From an uncultured Aquimarina sp. (GTDB taxonomy: Bacteria > Bacteroidota > Bacteroidia > Flavobacteriales > Flavobacteriaceae), in contig CANMMM010000016.1 in assembly GCA_947498935.1 (NCBI GenBank), forward strand, positions 61,611-125,610: DNA of 64,000 bases, written 5' to 3'. Position numbers and translations under genes: made by a program. Shown one piece after another: positions 39,828 through 50,595 of this stretch (its first letter is position 1; every line of letters starts with the position of its first letter). A model generated the notes under the pieces. It saw only the letters and a program-made list of their open reading frames with translations, ran no database searches and was not told the origin of the DNA.

Positions 39828-40685
39828 ATGTCGAAAATTAAAATTGCGATCCAAAAAAGTGGAAGGTTAAACGAAGATTCTGTAAACATCTTAAAAGATT
39901 GTGGGATTTCTATAGATAATGGTAAAGACCAATTAAAAGCTACTACTAGAAATTTTCCAATGGAGGTGATGTTTCTTCGCAATGGTGATATTCCTCAATA
40001 TCTAAGAGATGGTGTGGTAGATATAGCTATTATTGGTGAGAATGTATTGGTAGAGAAAGGAGAAGATATTACTATCGTAGAACGATTAAACTTTTCTAAA
40101 TGCAAAGTATCATTAGCTGTACCTAAAGACTTTAATTATACTTCTATTCAGGATTTAGAAGGAAAGAAAATCGCGACTTCATACCCTAATACTGTAAAGT
40201 CGTATTTAAAAGAGAAAGGAATTAATGCAGATTTACATCAAATTTCTGGTTCTGTAGAGATTGCTCCTAATATCGGACTGGCAGATGCGATTTGCGATAT
40301 TGTGTCTAGTGGAAGTACATTATTTAAAAATAATTTAAAAGAAGTAGAAGTAATGCATACCTCAGAGGCGGTATTGGCGGTTTCTCCTAAAATATCAGCA
40401 TCGAGTAAAGAGCTTTTAGAAAAACTACAGTTTAGAATTAAAGCAGTATTAAAGGCTAGAGCTTCGAAATATGTTTTATTAAATGCTCCAAATGATAAGA
40501 TTGATAAAATTGTTCAGATTTTGCCAGGGATGCGAAGCCCAACGGTATTGCCACTTGCTGAAAAAGGATGGAGCTCTATACATACGGTAGTAGAAAAAAA
40601 TAAGTTTTGGGATATTTTGGATGAACTGAAAGCAGAAGGTGCTGAAGGTATTTTAGTATGTCCAATAGAGAAAATGGTGCTATAA
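39828..40685 (+). CDS. hisG: ATP phosphoribosyltransferase (ORF opens at 39759 inside the attenuator; start at 39828 preferred)
   Basis: MSKIKIAIQKSGRLNEDSVNIL; LADAICDIVSSGSTL. Confidence 0.94.
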   Translation: MSKIKIAIQKSGRLNEDSVNILKDCGISIDNGKDQLKATTRNFPMEVMFLRNGDIPQYLRDGVVDIAIIGENVLVEKGEDITIVERLNFSKCKVSLAVPKDFNYTSIQDLEGKKIATSYPNTVKSYLKEKGINADLHQISGSVEIAPNIGLADAICDIVSSGSTLFKNNLKEVEVMHTSEAVLAVSPKISASSKELLEKLQFRIKAVLKARASKYVLLNAPNDKIDKIVQILPGMRSPTVLPLAEKGWSSIHTVVEKNKFWDILDELKAEGAEGILVCPIEKMVL

Positions 40686-40703
40686 ATTTAGAGAAATAGA
40701 AAG

Positions 40704-41987
40704 ATGCAAAAGATATATGCTCCTAATAAGAGTGACTGGGATGTACTGCTAGAAAGGCCTACACAAACAGTGGCAGATATAGAAGGAACTGTACTGGCTG
40801 TTTTTGATGCTATAAAAGCAAAAGGTGATGAAGCGGTTAATGCGTATACGAAACAATTTGATCAGGTAACGATCGATACTATTTTAGTTAGTGCTGATGA
40901 AATTGCTGAAGCTACAACACTTATTGATGATGAATTAAAGGAGGCGATACAGTTAGCTAAAAATAATATAGAGGTTTTTCATAAAGCGCAAAAAACGAGC
41001 CAAGTGCATGTAGAAACAACTACAGGAGTGGCTTGCTGGCAAGAAAAAAGGCCTATCCAAAAAGTAGGATTATATATACCAGGAGGGACAGCTCCTTTAT
41101 TTTCTACAATATTGATGTTAGCAGTACCAGCTACGCTAGCAGGCTGTAATGAGATTGTATTGTGTTCTCCTCCTAATAAAGAAGGTAAAATACATCCTGC
41201 TATTTTGTATACTGCGCATCTTTGCGGTGTTACTACTATTTGCAAGGTAGGGGGTATACAGGCTATTGGAGGAATGACTTTTGGTACAGCATCTATACCA
41301 AAGGTGTATAAGATATTTGGTCCCGGAAATCAATTTGTAACGGTGGCGAAACAATTGGCTACTAAATTTTCGGTAGCTATCGATATGCCTGCTGGTCCTA
41401 GTGAATTATTAGTTGTAGCGGATGATACGGCTAATCCAGCGTTTGTAGCTTCGGATTTATTGAGTCAGGCAGAGCATGGAAAGGATAGTCAGGTTATTCT
41501 GGTAACGACTTCTAAAGAACTGATGTCGGCTGTAGCAGAAGAAGTGATCACACAATGTGCTGTATTGCCTAGAGAAGAAATTGCTACCGCTGCTATTGCA
41601 AACTCTAAAATGATTTATGTAGAAGATGATGCTACTGCGATTGAATTGATCAATCTATACGGACCAGAGCATTTTATTGTATGTGTAGAAGATGAGGATT
41701 TTTACATAGACAATATTGTTAATGCGGGTTCTGTGTTTATAGGTAATTATACGCCTGAAAGTGCAGGAGATTATGCTTCGGGTACGAATCATACACTGCC
41801 TACAAATGGATATGCAAAACAATACAGTGGTGTGAATTTGGATAGTTTTATGAAGGCCATGACATTTCAGAAAATCACGGCAGAAGGTATCCAAACCATT
41901 GGACATGCAATAGAAAAGATGGCAGCAGCCGAAGGTTTAGAGGCACATAAAAATGCTGTAACATTGCGATTGAAAAGCTTGCAATAA
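40704..41987 (+). CDS. hisD: Histidinol dehydrogenase
   Basis: VGLYIPGGTAPLFST; GPGNQFV; PAGPSELLVVAD. Confidence 0.95.
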   Translation: MQKIYAPNKSDWDVLLERPTQTVADIEGTVLAVFDAIKAKGDEAVNAYTKQFDQVTIDTILVSADEIAEATTLIDDELKEAIQLAKNNIEVFHKAQKTSQVHVETTTGVACWQEKRPIQKVGLYIPGGTAPLFSTILMLAVPATLAGCNEIVLCSPPNKEGKIHPAILYTAHLCGVTTICKVGGIQAIGGMTFGTASIPKVYKIFGPGNQFVTVAKQLATKFSVAIDMPAGPSELLVVADDTANPAFVASDLLSQAEHGKDSQVILVTTSKELMSAVAEEVITQCAVLPREEIATAAIANSKMIYVEDDATAIELINLYGPEHFIVCVEDEDFYIDNIVNAGSVFIGNYTPESAGDYASGTNHTLPTNGYAKQYSGVNLDSFMKAMTFQKITAEGIQTIGHAIEKMAAAEGLEAHKNAVTLRLKSLQ

Positions 41988-42031
41988 GTAAGCGTTTAGT
42001 TTTTGGTGAAATAGCTTAGTACTGATGAATA

Positions 42032-43084
42032 ATGAATACAATACCATTTAATATAGAAAAACTAATTAGAGATAATATCAAGGGACTAAAGCCTTATTCG
42101 TCTGCTAGAGATGAATATGTGTCTGATGGTTCTGAGATGACATTTCTCGATGCGAATGAAAACCCATATGAAAATGGAGTAAACAGATATCCAGACCCAC
42201 AGCAGCGTAGCTTAAAAAAGGTGTTGGCTACCCAAAAGGGAGTGACAGTAGACAATATATTGTTAGGTAATGGAAGTGACGAAGTACTCGATTTGATTTT
42301 TAGGGCTTTTTGTGAGCCTAAGCAAGATACAATTCTCACATTACCTCCTACATATGGAATGTATAAGGTATTAGCTAATATTAATAATATAGAAGAACAC
42401 GAGGTAGTATTGACTAAGGATTTTGAACCTGATGTTGATGCAATACTGGCAGCCGTAACAAACAGAACCAAATTGCTGTTTTTGTGCTCTCCTAATAATC
42501 CTACAGGAAATTCTTTTTCGGATACGGCTATTGAAAAGTTATTAACTAGTTTTTCTGGGCTAGTAATTATTGATGAGGCGTATATAGATTTTTCTTCTAA
42601 AGAGAGTTGGGTTACGAAAATAAATACATATCCTAATCTAATAGTGACACAAACCTTGTCAAAAGCGTATGGACTAGCAGGGATACGTCTTGGGCTATGT
42701 TATGCTTCTAAAGCCATCATTGCTGTATTGAATAAAATTAAACCGCCCTATAATGTAAATGAACTGACACAGCAGCGTGCGTTAGATCGTGTATTGGATG
42801 TGGATAGGGTACAGCATGAAGTAGCTGCGATACTAAAGGAAAGAGAAGTTTTGGTAAAGGCGCTAGCAGCAATAAATTTCGTCACTAAAATTTATTCTAC
42901 AGATGCGAATTTTGTACTGGCTGTTGTTGATAACGCAACGAAGCGTTATGATCAGTTGCTCGCTAAAGGGGTGGTTGTAAGAAATAGAACGACACAGCCT
43001 TTGTGTGAGAATACATTGCGATTTACGATTGGTACTCCGCAAGAGAATGAACGATTAATAGCTGCATTACAGGCATTAGAATAA
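42032..43084 (+). CDS. hisC: Histidinol-phosphate aminotransferase
   Basis: GNGSDEVLDLIFRAF; SPNNPTGN; SKAYGLAGIRLG. Confidence 0.94.
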   Translation: MNTIPFNIEKLIRDNIKGLKPYSSARDEYVSDGSEMTFLDANENPYENGVNRYPDPQQRSLKKVLATQKGVTVDNILLGNGSDEVLDLIFRAFCEPKQDTILTLPPTYGMYKVLANINNIEEHEVVLTKDFEPDVDAILAAVTNRTKLLFLCSPNNPTGNSFSDTAIEKLLTSFSGLVIIDEAYIDFSSKESWVTKINTYPNLIVTQTLSKAYGLAGIRLGLCYASKAIIAVLNKIKPPYNVNELTQQRALDRVLDVDRVQHEVAAILKEREVLVKALAAINFVTKIYSTDANFVLAVVDNATKRYDQLLAKGVVVRNRTTQPLCENTLRFTIGTPQENERLIAALQALE

Positions 43085-43197
43085 AGCATAAAAAAGTATC
43101 CTATAAAATTGGATTGATATAAGCGTTATGAAACAAGCTAGTATAAGAGTTATAATACTTAGGTTTGTTACATATGCCCTTTAAAACAATAAAATAG

Positions 43198-44334
43198 ATG
43201 AAAAAGAAAGTATTATTTATAGATAGAGATGGTACTATCATAAAAGAAACGGTTGATGAACAAATCGATGCGTTCGAAAAAATGACATTTTATCCTAAGG
43301 CATTTACTTTTTTGGGTAAAATAGCGAAAGAGTTGGATTATGAATTGGTAATGATTACGAATCAGGATGGATTGGGAACGGATGTGTTTCCTGAGGATAC
43401 TTTTTGGCCAGTGCATAATTTTATTTTGCAATCTTTTGAAAATGAAGGAGTGGTGTTTGATAAGGTGTTCTTAGATCGAACATTTCCGCATGAGAATGCG
43501 AATACTAGAAAACCGGGTACAGGTTTATTGACTGAGTATTTTTCGGAGGCGTATGATTTAGAAAATTCTTTTGTGATTGGTGATCGACTCACAGATATTG
43601 AATTAGCAAAAAATCTAGGTGCAAAAGGGATTTATATCAATGATGAAACGCATTTAGGTACAGGCGAAATTACGGTTAAAAGAGAAGAATTAGATACTAT
43701 AATTGCATTAGAATCTAATGACTGGGAGGCGATTTATGAGTTTTTAAAGTTACAAGATCGCGTAGCTGAGATTACGAGAAAGACGAATGAAACGGATATC
43801 TATATTCAAGTAAATCTTGATGGAACTGGAAAGAGTACTATTGCTACTGGTTTGGCATTTTTTGATCATATGTTAGATCAGATTGCTAGACATGGACAGA
43901 TGGATCTAACAGTGAAGGTACAAGGAGATTTAGAGGTAGATGAGCACCATACGATAGAAGATACAGCGATAGCACTTGGAGAGGTATTTGGTACTGCACT
44001 GGGGAATAAGCTGGGAATTGAACGTTATGGCTTTTGCTTACCAATGGATGATTGTCTAGCGCAAGTAGCGATAGATTTTGGAGGACGCAATTGGCTCGTT
44101 TGGGATGCGGATTTTAAACGTGAAATGATCGGTAAAATGCCTACAGAGATGTTTTATCACTTTTTTAAATCATTTACAGATGGTGCCAAAGCGAATTTGA
44201 ATATCAAGGCTGAGGGGACGAATGAGCATCACAAAATCGAAGCTATTTTTAAGGCATTTGCAAAAGCGATTAAAGTAGCTGTGAAAAGAGATCCAGAAAA
44301 AATGATTTTACCGAGTACGAAAGGTATGCTTTAA
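43198..44334 (+). CDS. hisB: Bifunctional histidinol-phosphatase / imidazoleglycerol-phosphate dehydratase
   Basis: HAD N-terminus [13 protein letters not shown] motif [14 protein letters not shown] and [17 protein letters not shown]. Confidence 0.95.
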   Translation: MKKKVLFIDRDGTIIKETVDEQIDAFEKMTFYPKAFTFLGKIAKELDYELVMITNQDGLGTDVFPEDTFWPVHNFILQSFENEGVVFDKVFLDRTFPHENANTRKPGTGLLTEYFSEAYDLENSFVIGDRLTDIELAKNLGAKGIYINDETHLGTGEITVKREELDTIIALESNDWEAIYEFLKLQDRVAEITRKTNETDIYIQVNLDGTGKSTIATGLAFFDHMLDQIARHGQMDLTVKVQGDLEVDEHHTIEDTAIALGEVFGTALGNKLGIERYGFCLPMDDCLAQVAIDFGGRNWLVWDADFKREMIGKMPTEMFYHFFKSFTDGAKANLNIKAEGTNEHHKIEAIFKAFAKAIKVAVKRDPEKMILPSTKGML

Positions 44335-44343
44335 TTATAGAGA

Positions 44344-44925
44344 ATGAAGATAGTCATTATAAATTATGGTGCGGGTAATATTCAATCCATCAAGTTTGCG
44401 ATTCAGCGACTGGGGTATGAAGCGATATTAAGTGATGATCCTGCTACGATTATATCCGCAGATAAAGTGATTTTTCCAGGTGTTGGTGAGGCGAGTAGTG
44501 CTATGAAAAAACTACGGGCTTCTGGTCTGGATACTATTATACCTACATTACGACAGCCTGTGCTAGGTATTTGTTTAGGCATGCAATTGATGTGTGCGTA
44601 TACAGAGGAAGGAGAGACTGAAGGACTCGGTATTTTTGATGTAGCAGTAGAGCGATTTAATAGTGGAGTAAAGGTGCCACAAATCGGTTGGAATCAGATT
44701 CGATCGCTTTCCTCTCCATTGTTTGATGGGGTTACTGAAGATGAATATGTGTATTTAGTACATAGCTACTATGCGCCTATAACACCTTATACAGTGGCTA
44801 CTACTTCTTATGGTACGGATTACACAACGGCATTGCATAAAGATAATTTTTATGGGACGCAGTTTCATCCCGAAAAAAGTAGTAGTGTGGGAGAGAAAAT
44901 TTTATTGAATTTTTTAAATAGCTAG
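44344..44925 (+). CDS. hisH: Imidazole glycerol phosphate synthase, glutaminase subunit
   Basis: NYGAGNIQSIKFA; LGICLGMQLM; GTQFHPEKSS. Confidence 0.95.
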   Translation: MKIVIINYGAGNIQSIKFAIQRLGYEAILSDDPATIISADKVIFPGVGEASSAMKKLRASGLDTIIPTLRQPVLGICLGMQLMCAYTEEGETEGLGIFDVAVERFNSGVKVPQIGWNQIRSLSSPLFDGVTEDEYVYLVHSYYAPITPYTVATTSYGTDYTTALHKDNFYGTQFHPEKSSSVGEKILLNFLNS

Positions 44926-44990
44926 TGTAGTTGATTTTTATAAGGAGCAAGTTTTATGAATTATTTTTTTAATATATCATAGATGTAATT

Positions 44991-45078
44991 GCGTTAGGGA
45001 TAGCAGTGGAAATCCCACAGCCCGACGGTAGGAGGAGCGAGGAATTGTAGCGGATAGCCCGACCCTTGGGGAACGCCC
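44991..45078 (+). repeat. Dispersed repeat family A, copy A5 (central module 1), within the his operon
   Basis: GCGTTAGGGATAGCAGTGGAAATCCCACAGCCCGACGG...CCCTTGGGGAACGCCC. Confidence 0.93.
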
Positions 45079-45139
45079 AAATACTAGTGAAAATGAATCT
45101 ATAAAACGACACGATAATTATAGTATAAATACGATTTTA

Positions 45140-45889
45140 ATGAGAATAATACCAGCAATAGATATTATAGATGGGAAGTGTGTACGTCTCTCAAAAGGAG
45201 ATTATGATACGAAAAAGGTATATAATGAGCATCCTTTAGAGGTAGCTAAGCAGTTTGAAGATCATGGGATTACCCATTTGCATTTAGTAGACTTGGATGG
45301 TGCAAAATCGAAGCATATTGTAAATCATGCTATTTTAGAACAAATTGCTGTAAAGACGCAATTAAAGGTTGATTTTGGTGGTGGATTAAAAACGGATGAG
45401 GATTTAAAAATTGCTTTTGAAAATGGTGCAAATCAGGTTACTGGAGGAAGCATAGCAGTGAAAGATCCGAATACTTTTAAATCTTGGTTGACCAAGTATG
45501 GAAGTGAGAAAATTATTTTGGGAGCAGATGCCAATAATGAAAAAATAGCTGTCAGCGGTTGGCTAGAAGAGAGTGACCAAGAATTGATTCCGTTTATTAA
45601 ATCCTATCAAAAAGAAGGGGTTTCATACGTGATCTGTACAGATATTAGTAAGGATGGAATGCTAGAAGGGCCTTCTTTTGATGTATACAAAAGAATTTTA
45701 GCTGCATGTGAGACTACAGGTACAGGAGATCAAAAATTACAATTGATCGCTTCTGGTGGGATTTCTACTTTTGAAGAGTTACCTAAATTGGCAGCTATGG
45801 GATGTGAAGGTACGATTATCGGAAAGGCGATTTATGAAAATAGAATTAGTCTAAAGCAGTTAGAAAATTATATACTTCAAGGTGCTTAA
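45140..45889 (+). CDS. hisA: Phosphoribosylformimino-5-aminoimidazole carboxamide ribotide isomerase
   Basis: [33 protein letters not shown]. Confidence 0.95.
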   Translation: MRIIPAIDIIDGKCVRLSKGDYDTKKVYNEHPLEVAKQFEDHGITHLHLVDLDGAKSKHIVNHAILEQIAVKTQLKVDFGGGLKTDEDLKIAFENGANQVTGGSIAVKDPNTFKSWLTKYGSEKIILGADANNEKIAVSGWLEESDQELIPFIKSYQKEGVSYVICTDISKDGMLEGPSFDVYKRILAACETTGTGDQKLQLIASGGISTFEELPKLAAMGCEGTIIGKAIYENRISLKQLENYILQGA

Positions 45890-45937
45890 TAACTATTGGT
45901 GTCTAATTTTTTGTTAGATACACTAAATGATTGATTT

Positions 45938-46693
45938 ATGTTAACTAAAAGAATTATACCTTGTCTAGATATTAAAAATGGACGTACTGTAAAGGGGGTG
46001 AATTTTGTAGATTTGCGCGATGCAGGTGACCCTGTAGAATTGGCGCAATTATACTCAGATGCAGGGGCTGATGAGCTGGTGTTTCTGGATATTTCTGCTA
46101 CGGAAGAAAGACGAAAAACATTAGCAGATTTAGTGCTGCGAGTAGCAGAAAAAGTAAATATACCCTTTACTGTAGGAGGTGGGATAGCTTCTGTAGAGGA
46201 TGTAGATATTTTATTACAGAACGGAGCTGATAAGGTATCTGTAAATTCTTCTGCGGTACGTAATCCAGAGTTAATTAATGAACTATCGGGAAAATTTGGG
46301 AGTCAGTGTATAACAGTAGCTATTGATGCTAAACAAATTGATGGTGAATGGATCGTACATTTGGTAGGAGGAAAAGTACCTACATCTCTTAATTTATTTG
46401 AATGGGCTAAAGAGGTGGCAGCACGTGGGGCTGGTGAAATTTTATTTACATCGATGGATAATGATGGTACTAAAGACGGTTTTGCAAACGCAGCATTAGC
46501 TAGGTTATCAGAAGAGTTAACGATTCCTGTGATTGCTTCGGGTGGTGCTGGTACGATACAGCATTTTGTAGATACATTTACAGAAGGTAAATCAGATGCT
46601 GCTCTGGCTGCAAGTATTTTTCATTTTAAAGAGATTGAAATCAGTGATCTAAAAAAAGAACTTGACAATAATAACATTCCTGTACGCTTATAG
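45938..46693 (+). CDS. hisF: Imidazole glycerol phosphate synthase, cyclase subunit
   Basis: [38 protein letters not shown]. Confidence 0.96.
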   Translation: MLTKRIIPCLDIKNGRTVKGVNFVDLRDAGDPVELAQLYSDAGADELVFLDISATEERRKTLADLVLRVAEKVNIPFTVGGGIASVEDVDILLQNGADKVSVNSSAVRNPELINELSGKFGSQCITVAIDAKQIDGEWIVHLVGGKVPTSLNLFEWAKEVAARGAGEILFTSMDNDGTKDGFANAALARLSEELTIPVIASGGAGTIQHFVDTFTEGKSDAALAASIFHFKEIEISDLKKELDNNNIPVRL

Positions 46694-46739
46694 TATACTC
46701 TCTATAGAATATTAGAGATTAATTTGGTTAGATATAATT

Positions 46740-47336
46740 ATGGAAATAAATTTTAATAAAAATAATGATGGTTTAGTACCTGCGATTATTCAGGATGCTG
46801 ATACTAAAAATGTACTGATGCTTGGTTATATGAACGAAGCAGCGTATGAAAAAACAATGGCTACTGAAAAAGTTACTTTTTATAGTCGTACGAAACAACG
46901 TCTATGGACGAAAGGTGAGGAGAGTGGTCATTTCCTGAAATTAGTGGATATCCAAAATGATTGTGATACTGATACATTATTACTAACGGTGCACCCTGTT
47001 GGACCTACCTGCCATGAAGGTACTGATACTTGCTGGGGACAAGAAAATACACAAACTTTTGGTTTTTTATCTACATTAGAACAGACGATACAAGATAGAA
47101 AGGACAATCAAGATGATGAACAATCGTATGTAGCCTCTTTGTTTCGAAAAGGAATGAATAAAATAGCACAAAAAGTAGGAGAAGAGGCTGTAGAAGTAGT
47201 GATAGAAGCTAAGGATGATAATGAGAAACTGTTCTTAGATGAGAGTGCAGATCTACTATTTCATTATTTAATTTTATTAAAAGCAAAAGGGTATTCATTA
47301 AATGATGTTGTAGAGGTTTTAAAGTCAAGAGGTTAG
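46740..47336 (+). CDS. hisIE: Bifunctional phosphoribosyl-AMP cyclohydrolase / phosphoribosyl-ATP pyrophosphatase
   Basis: VLMLGYMNEAAYEKT; FYSRTKQRLWTKGEESGH; KVGEEAVEVVIEAK. Confidence 0.95.
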   Translation: MEINFNKNNDGLVPAIIQDADTKNVLMLGYMNEAAYEKTMATEKVTFYSRTKQRLWTKGEESGHFLKLVDIQNDCDTDTLLLTVHPVGPTCHEGTDTCWGQENTQTFGFLSTLEQTIQDRKDNQDDEQSYVASLFRKGMNKIAQKVGEEAVEVVIEAKDDNEKLFLDESADLLFHYLILLKAKGYSLNDVVEVLKSRG

Positions 47337-47428
47337 TGTTTTTTTTTAAAAAATAGGGGTAACAAATCTTCTTTTTTTGACACTATATAATAATTATAAA
47401 ACTTGCAAACAGTAAAATTGTAATAAAA

Positions 47429-47495
47429 AGACTACAGTAATGTAGTTTTTTTTCGTTCAAAAAACTCATTAAACAGTTTATGTGAGTTTTTTTTG
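47429..47495 (+). terminator. Tandem terminators closing the his operon
   Basis: ACTACA gtaa TGTAGT TTTTTTT, then AAAACTCAT...(T)GTGAGTTTTTTTT. Confidence 0.75.
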
Positions 47496-47830
47496 GGTTA
47501 AAATGCAAATATTTGCTATTAGATAGATGTTATTTGTAAAATAATTCATTGTTTTGTTAAACAATTTGTTTAAATAATTTCTGGAAAATGCTGTATAACA
47601 GCAAGAAAGATGTCGTTTAAATAATTGTTAGAAGCATAAGTACATCAAAAAATAATTGGTTTTCTGTATAGAGAAGGCCTAGGGTTTTAAATGTATTTAA
47701 AAAACGTATCGTTTTTAGACATAATAATTATTATTAATTAAATGTATGCTGACCAACCTTACACTACGTATACTACAATATAAAGTATTATATGTGCTGT
47801 TACAAAAGGCATATATCAAATTTTTAAATT

Positions 47831-50590
47831 TTGAAGTATATAAGAAAACCGATATTACTATGTATAGTAGTGGTATCTCTGTTGTCTGATGTAATGATTG
47901 CACAATGCAATCAGGAGCAGACGATTACTAAATGTGACATCTTATCAATAGATTTTGATACTGATGGTAGACCTGATGGAATTATTAATTTGTATGCAGA
48001 AACAGGGACTACACCAGCAGATGGTGTTTGGTCTACTTCTGTAGATATTGCCATTACTTTAGATACCACGACTGGTAATTTATCTACATGGGAGTTGCGA
48101 ACTTCTTCTCTAAATATTGAAAACTATCAGTTTGTTTTATCCAATACTACGTGTGGTACAGATCCTGTACTTACAGCTAATTTAGTACTGGGTGCTTATT
48201 CTGGTATAGCATTGCCTCCTGATGATGATGATATTAATTATTATATCTGTAATACAGACCAGGTAGATTTGAATACAGTATTGGTGTCTAATAATGTAAT
48301 ACCAGTAGCACATATTAATGGTACTTGGTCATTGGCTCCTAATAACCCAGCAGGAGGAATCTTGAATGAAAGCAAGTTTTCGGGGGTTGTAGATTACCAG
48401 CCTGGAATCCCTAGAATTGATCAAAATGTTTATGAATTGGTGTATACTGTGCCAGGAATAACACCCTGTGCTCCTTCTGCACAAACAACTGTAAAGGTAT
48501 CTGTAGTGCGACAAGTAGATGCAGGAACTCCTACGCTAACCGCTATTTGTGAAAGTGAAATTATAGCAGGTAATTGGGGTGCTGATATAGATGTGCGTGA
48601 TGATCAATATCTTTTGGGTGAGGATATTGAAGGGTTTTGGAAAGATGATCTGAATGGAACAAGTCAAAACCTAATTATCAATATCGAAAATTTATATGAT
48701 GCACTTACAGTAAATGGTACAAACCCCAGATTCGGCTGTAAATCGTATAATTTTGAATACATCGTAGAAAAGAGATCAGTAGTATGTAATGATGAAAATG
48801 CTGTGGTTTCTTTCGTGATTTATGAACAACTTAGAGATTTAGCACAAAATACGTTTCCTTCTTTATGTCCAGGAAAAACAGAAGACCCTCCTCTGATCGT
48901 CGAGTTGTATGACTTAATTGGATTTACACCTGGTTTTGAATATTTTAGTGAAGAGTTTACGAATTGGGAATTTATCTCTGGACCGAGTGATTTAGGATTA
49001 GTAACTAAGAGAACAACAGATCCTATGCTTTCGATAGATGATCTACGTTGTATGGAAGATCCTGCTATTACAGATGATGCTTTAGAAGCACCATACTACG
49101 ATCCTAAAGGAAGTGTTAATATAACAGGAGCACAAGCAGGCGAATATAGATTTCGATTTTATGTATGTTCGGAGGTTGTAGGGTTTGGATGTGATCAATG
49201 TCCTAATCGAGAGATAGAAGTAGTATTACAGATTTTGCCTGAGGACTATGCGGGTGAGGATACTATTGTAGAGCTTTGTGAGAGTGAAGGGAGTGTAGAT
49301 CTAAGAAGCCTGTTAAGTACTAATGGCACTGACACTGTAGTTACGACAGGTACTTGGACGGATGCTGATGGAAATACAGTGCCAAATACTTTTGATTTTC
49401 CTGCGGTTACGTATCCTGCTACGTTTACATTTACATATGGAACTGTGACTGCGGATAATTGTTTAGATGATGCTGAATTAACGCTAACAGTTTTAAAATT
49501 ACCAAATGCAGGTACGGATGGAAGTATCACTTTATGTTCTGATAATTTAACGATTACTTTGTTTGATTTATTAGGGGGGACACCAGACACAACGGGTATT
49601 TGGACGGGCCCTTTTGGTTATCAATCAGAGGATCACTTAGGTGTTTTTGATGCTGCTGATATAAGCCTACCTATTTTGGGGCCTGGAGTATATACTTATA
49701 CGGTACCAGGGAATACATCATGCACAGATCCTGATGTAGCTAGTGTAACGATCAGTGTGGTAGATCCAGTAGCTATTGGTACGGATCGTTTTGATACATT
49801 TTGTAAGATAGATGGGCGTGTAAATTTATTCTCAATTTTGGATAATGATACTCCGAGGATTGGTGGATTCGAGGACACGGATGGTACGGGAGCTTTACTA
49901 GCAGATGGTACATTAGAGTTTGAAACACTTACGAATGGAATATTTAATTTTAGATATGTAATTCCGAATACAGCACCTTGTGATGAGTCTGCATTAGTGG
50001 TGTCTGTTCAATTAGTAGATTTACCAGAGCCAGTAGTGCCCGCACAAGAATTTTGTATCCTAGATGCAGCCAGATTAGATGATATACCGGTAGATGTATC
50101 GAACTATAACTGGTATAGTACTATAGAAAGTACATCTCCTATTATTGATAATCCTTTATTATTTGATGAACAAGTGTTTTACATTGCTACAGTAGATGCT
50201 GATAATTGCGAATCAGAACGTGTATCGGTTAGTGTAACTATCCTAAATATGGGAGAGCGATTTGCTGATGGCAGTATCTGTACATTGGATTTCCAAGACG
50301 GTGTTTCTCCTGATGGGAATAATCAAAATGATACGTTTCAGTTAGTAAGAGATGATATTCCACAGCCTTTTAATATTCCTGAGGCATTTCCAGATCATTC
50401 GTTAGAGATTTTTAATCGTTATGGTACTAAGGTGTTTGAAGGTACTATTAATACGCAAGAGTTTAGAGGAGAGAGTAATGTATCGATACGATTAGGTGAT
50501 GATCTACCATCAGGTACTTATTTCTACATTTTTAATCCAAATTTTGAAAATAATCTTCCAATTCAAGGAAGTTTTTACCTAAGTAGATAA
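47831..50590 (+). CDS. Large secreted protein with gliding-motility-associated C-terminal (CHU_C/T9SS type B-like) domain
   Basis: Signal peptide; C-terminal DGVSPDGNNQNDTFQL...LEIFNRYGTKVFEG...LPSGTYFYIF; TTG start. Confidence 0.87.
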   Translation: MKYIRKPILLCIVVVSLLSDVMIAQCNQEQTITKCDILSIDFDTDGRPDGIINLYAETGTTPADGVWSTSVDIAITLDTTTGNLSTWELRTSSLNIENYQFVLSNTTCGTDPVLTANLVLGAYSGIALPPDDDDINYYICNTDQVDLNTVLVSNNVIPVAHINGTWSLAPNNPAGGILNESKFSGVVDYQPGIPRIDQNVYELVYTVPGITPCAPSAQTTVKVSVVRQVDAGTPTLTAICESEIIAGNWGADIDVRDDQYLLGEDIEGFWKDDLNGTSQNLIINIENLYDALTVNGTNPRFGCKSYNFEYIVEKRSVVCNDENAVVSFVIYEQLRDLAQNTFPSLCPGKTEDPPLIVELYDLIGFTPGFEYFSEEFTNWEFISGPSDLGLVTKRTTDPMLSIDDLRCMEDPAITDDALEAPYYDPKGSVNITGAQAGEYRFRFYVCSEVVGFGCDQCPNREIEVVLQILPEDYAGEDTIVELCESEGSVDLRSLLSTNGTDTVVTTGTWTDADGNTVPNTFDFPAVTYPATFTFTYGTVTADNCLDDAELTLTVLKLPNAGTDGSITLCSDNLTITLFDLLGGTPDTTGIWTGPFGYQSEDHLGVFDAADISLPILGPGVYTYTVPGNTSCTDPDVASVTISVVDPVAIGTDRFDTFCKIDGRVNLFSILDNDTPRIGGFEDTDGTGALLADGTLEFETLTNGIFNFRYVIPNTAPCDESALVVSVQLVDLPEPVVPAQEFCILDAARLDDIPVDVSNYNWYSTIESTSPIIDNPLLFDEQVFYIATVDADNCESERVSVSVTILNMGERFADGSICTLDFQDGVSPDGNNQNDTFQLVRDDIPQPFNIPEAFPDHSLEIFNRYGTKVFEGTINTQEFRGESNVSIRLGDDLPSGTYFYIFNPNFENNLPIQGSFYLSR

Positions 50591-50595
50591 TAGCC

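Noticed and set aside
45896-45927. Imperfect hairpin between hisA and hisF (GTGTCTAA...TTAGATACAC)
   Set aside because: Two-nt bulge and AT-rich; too weak to distinguish from chance in this composition.
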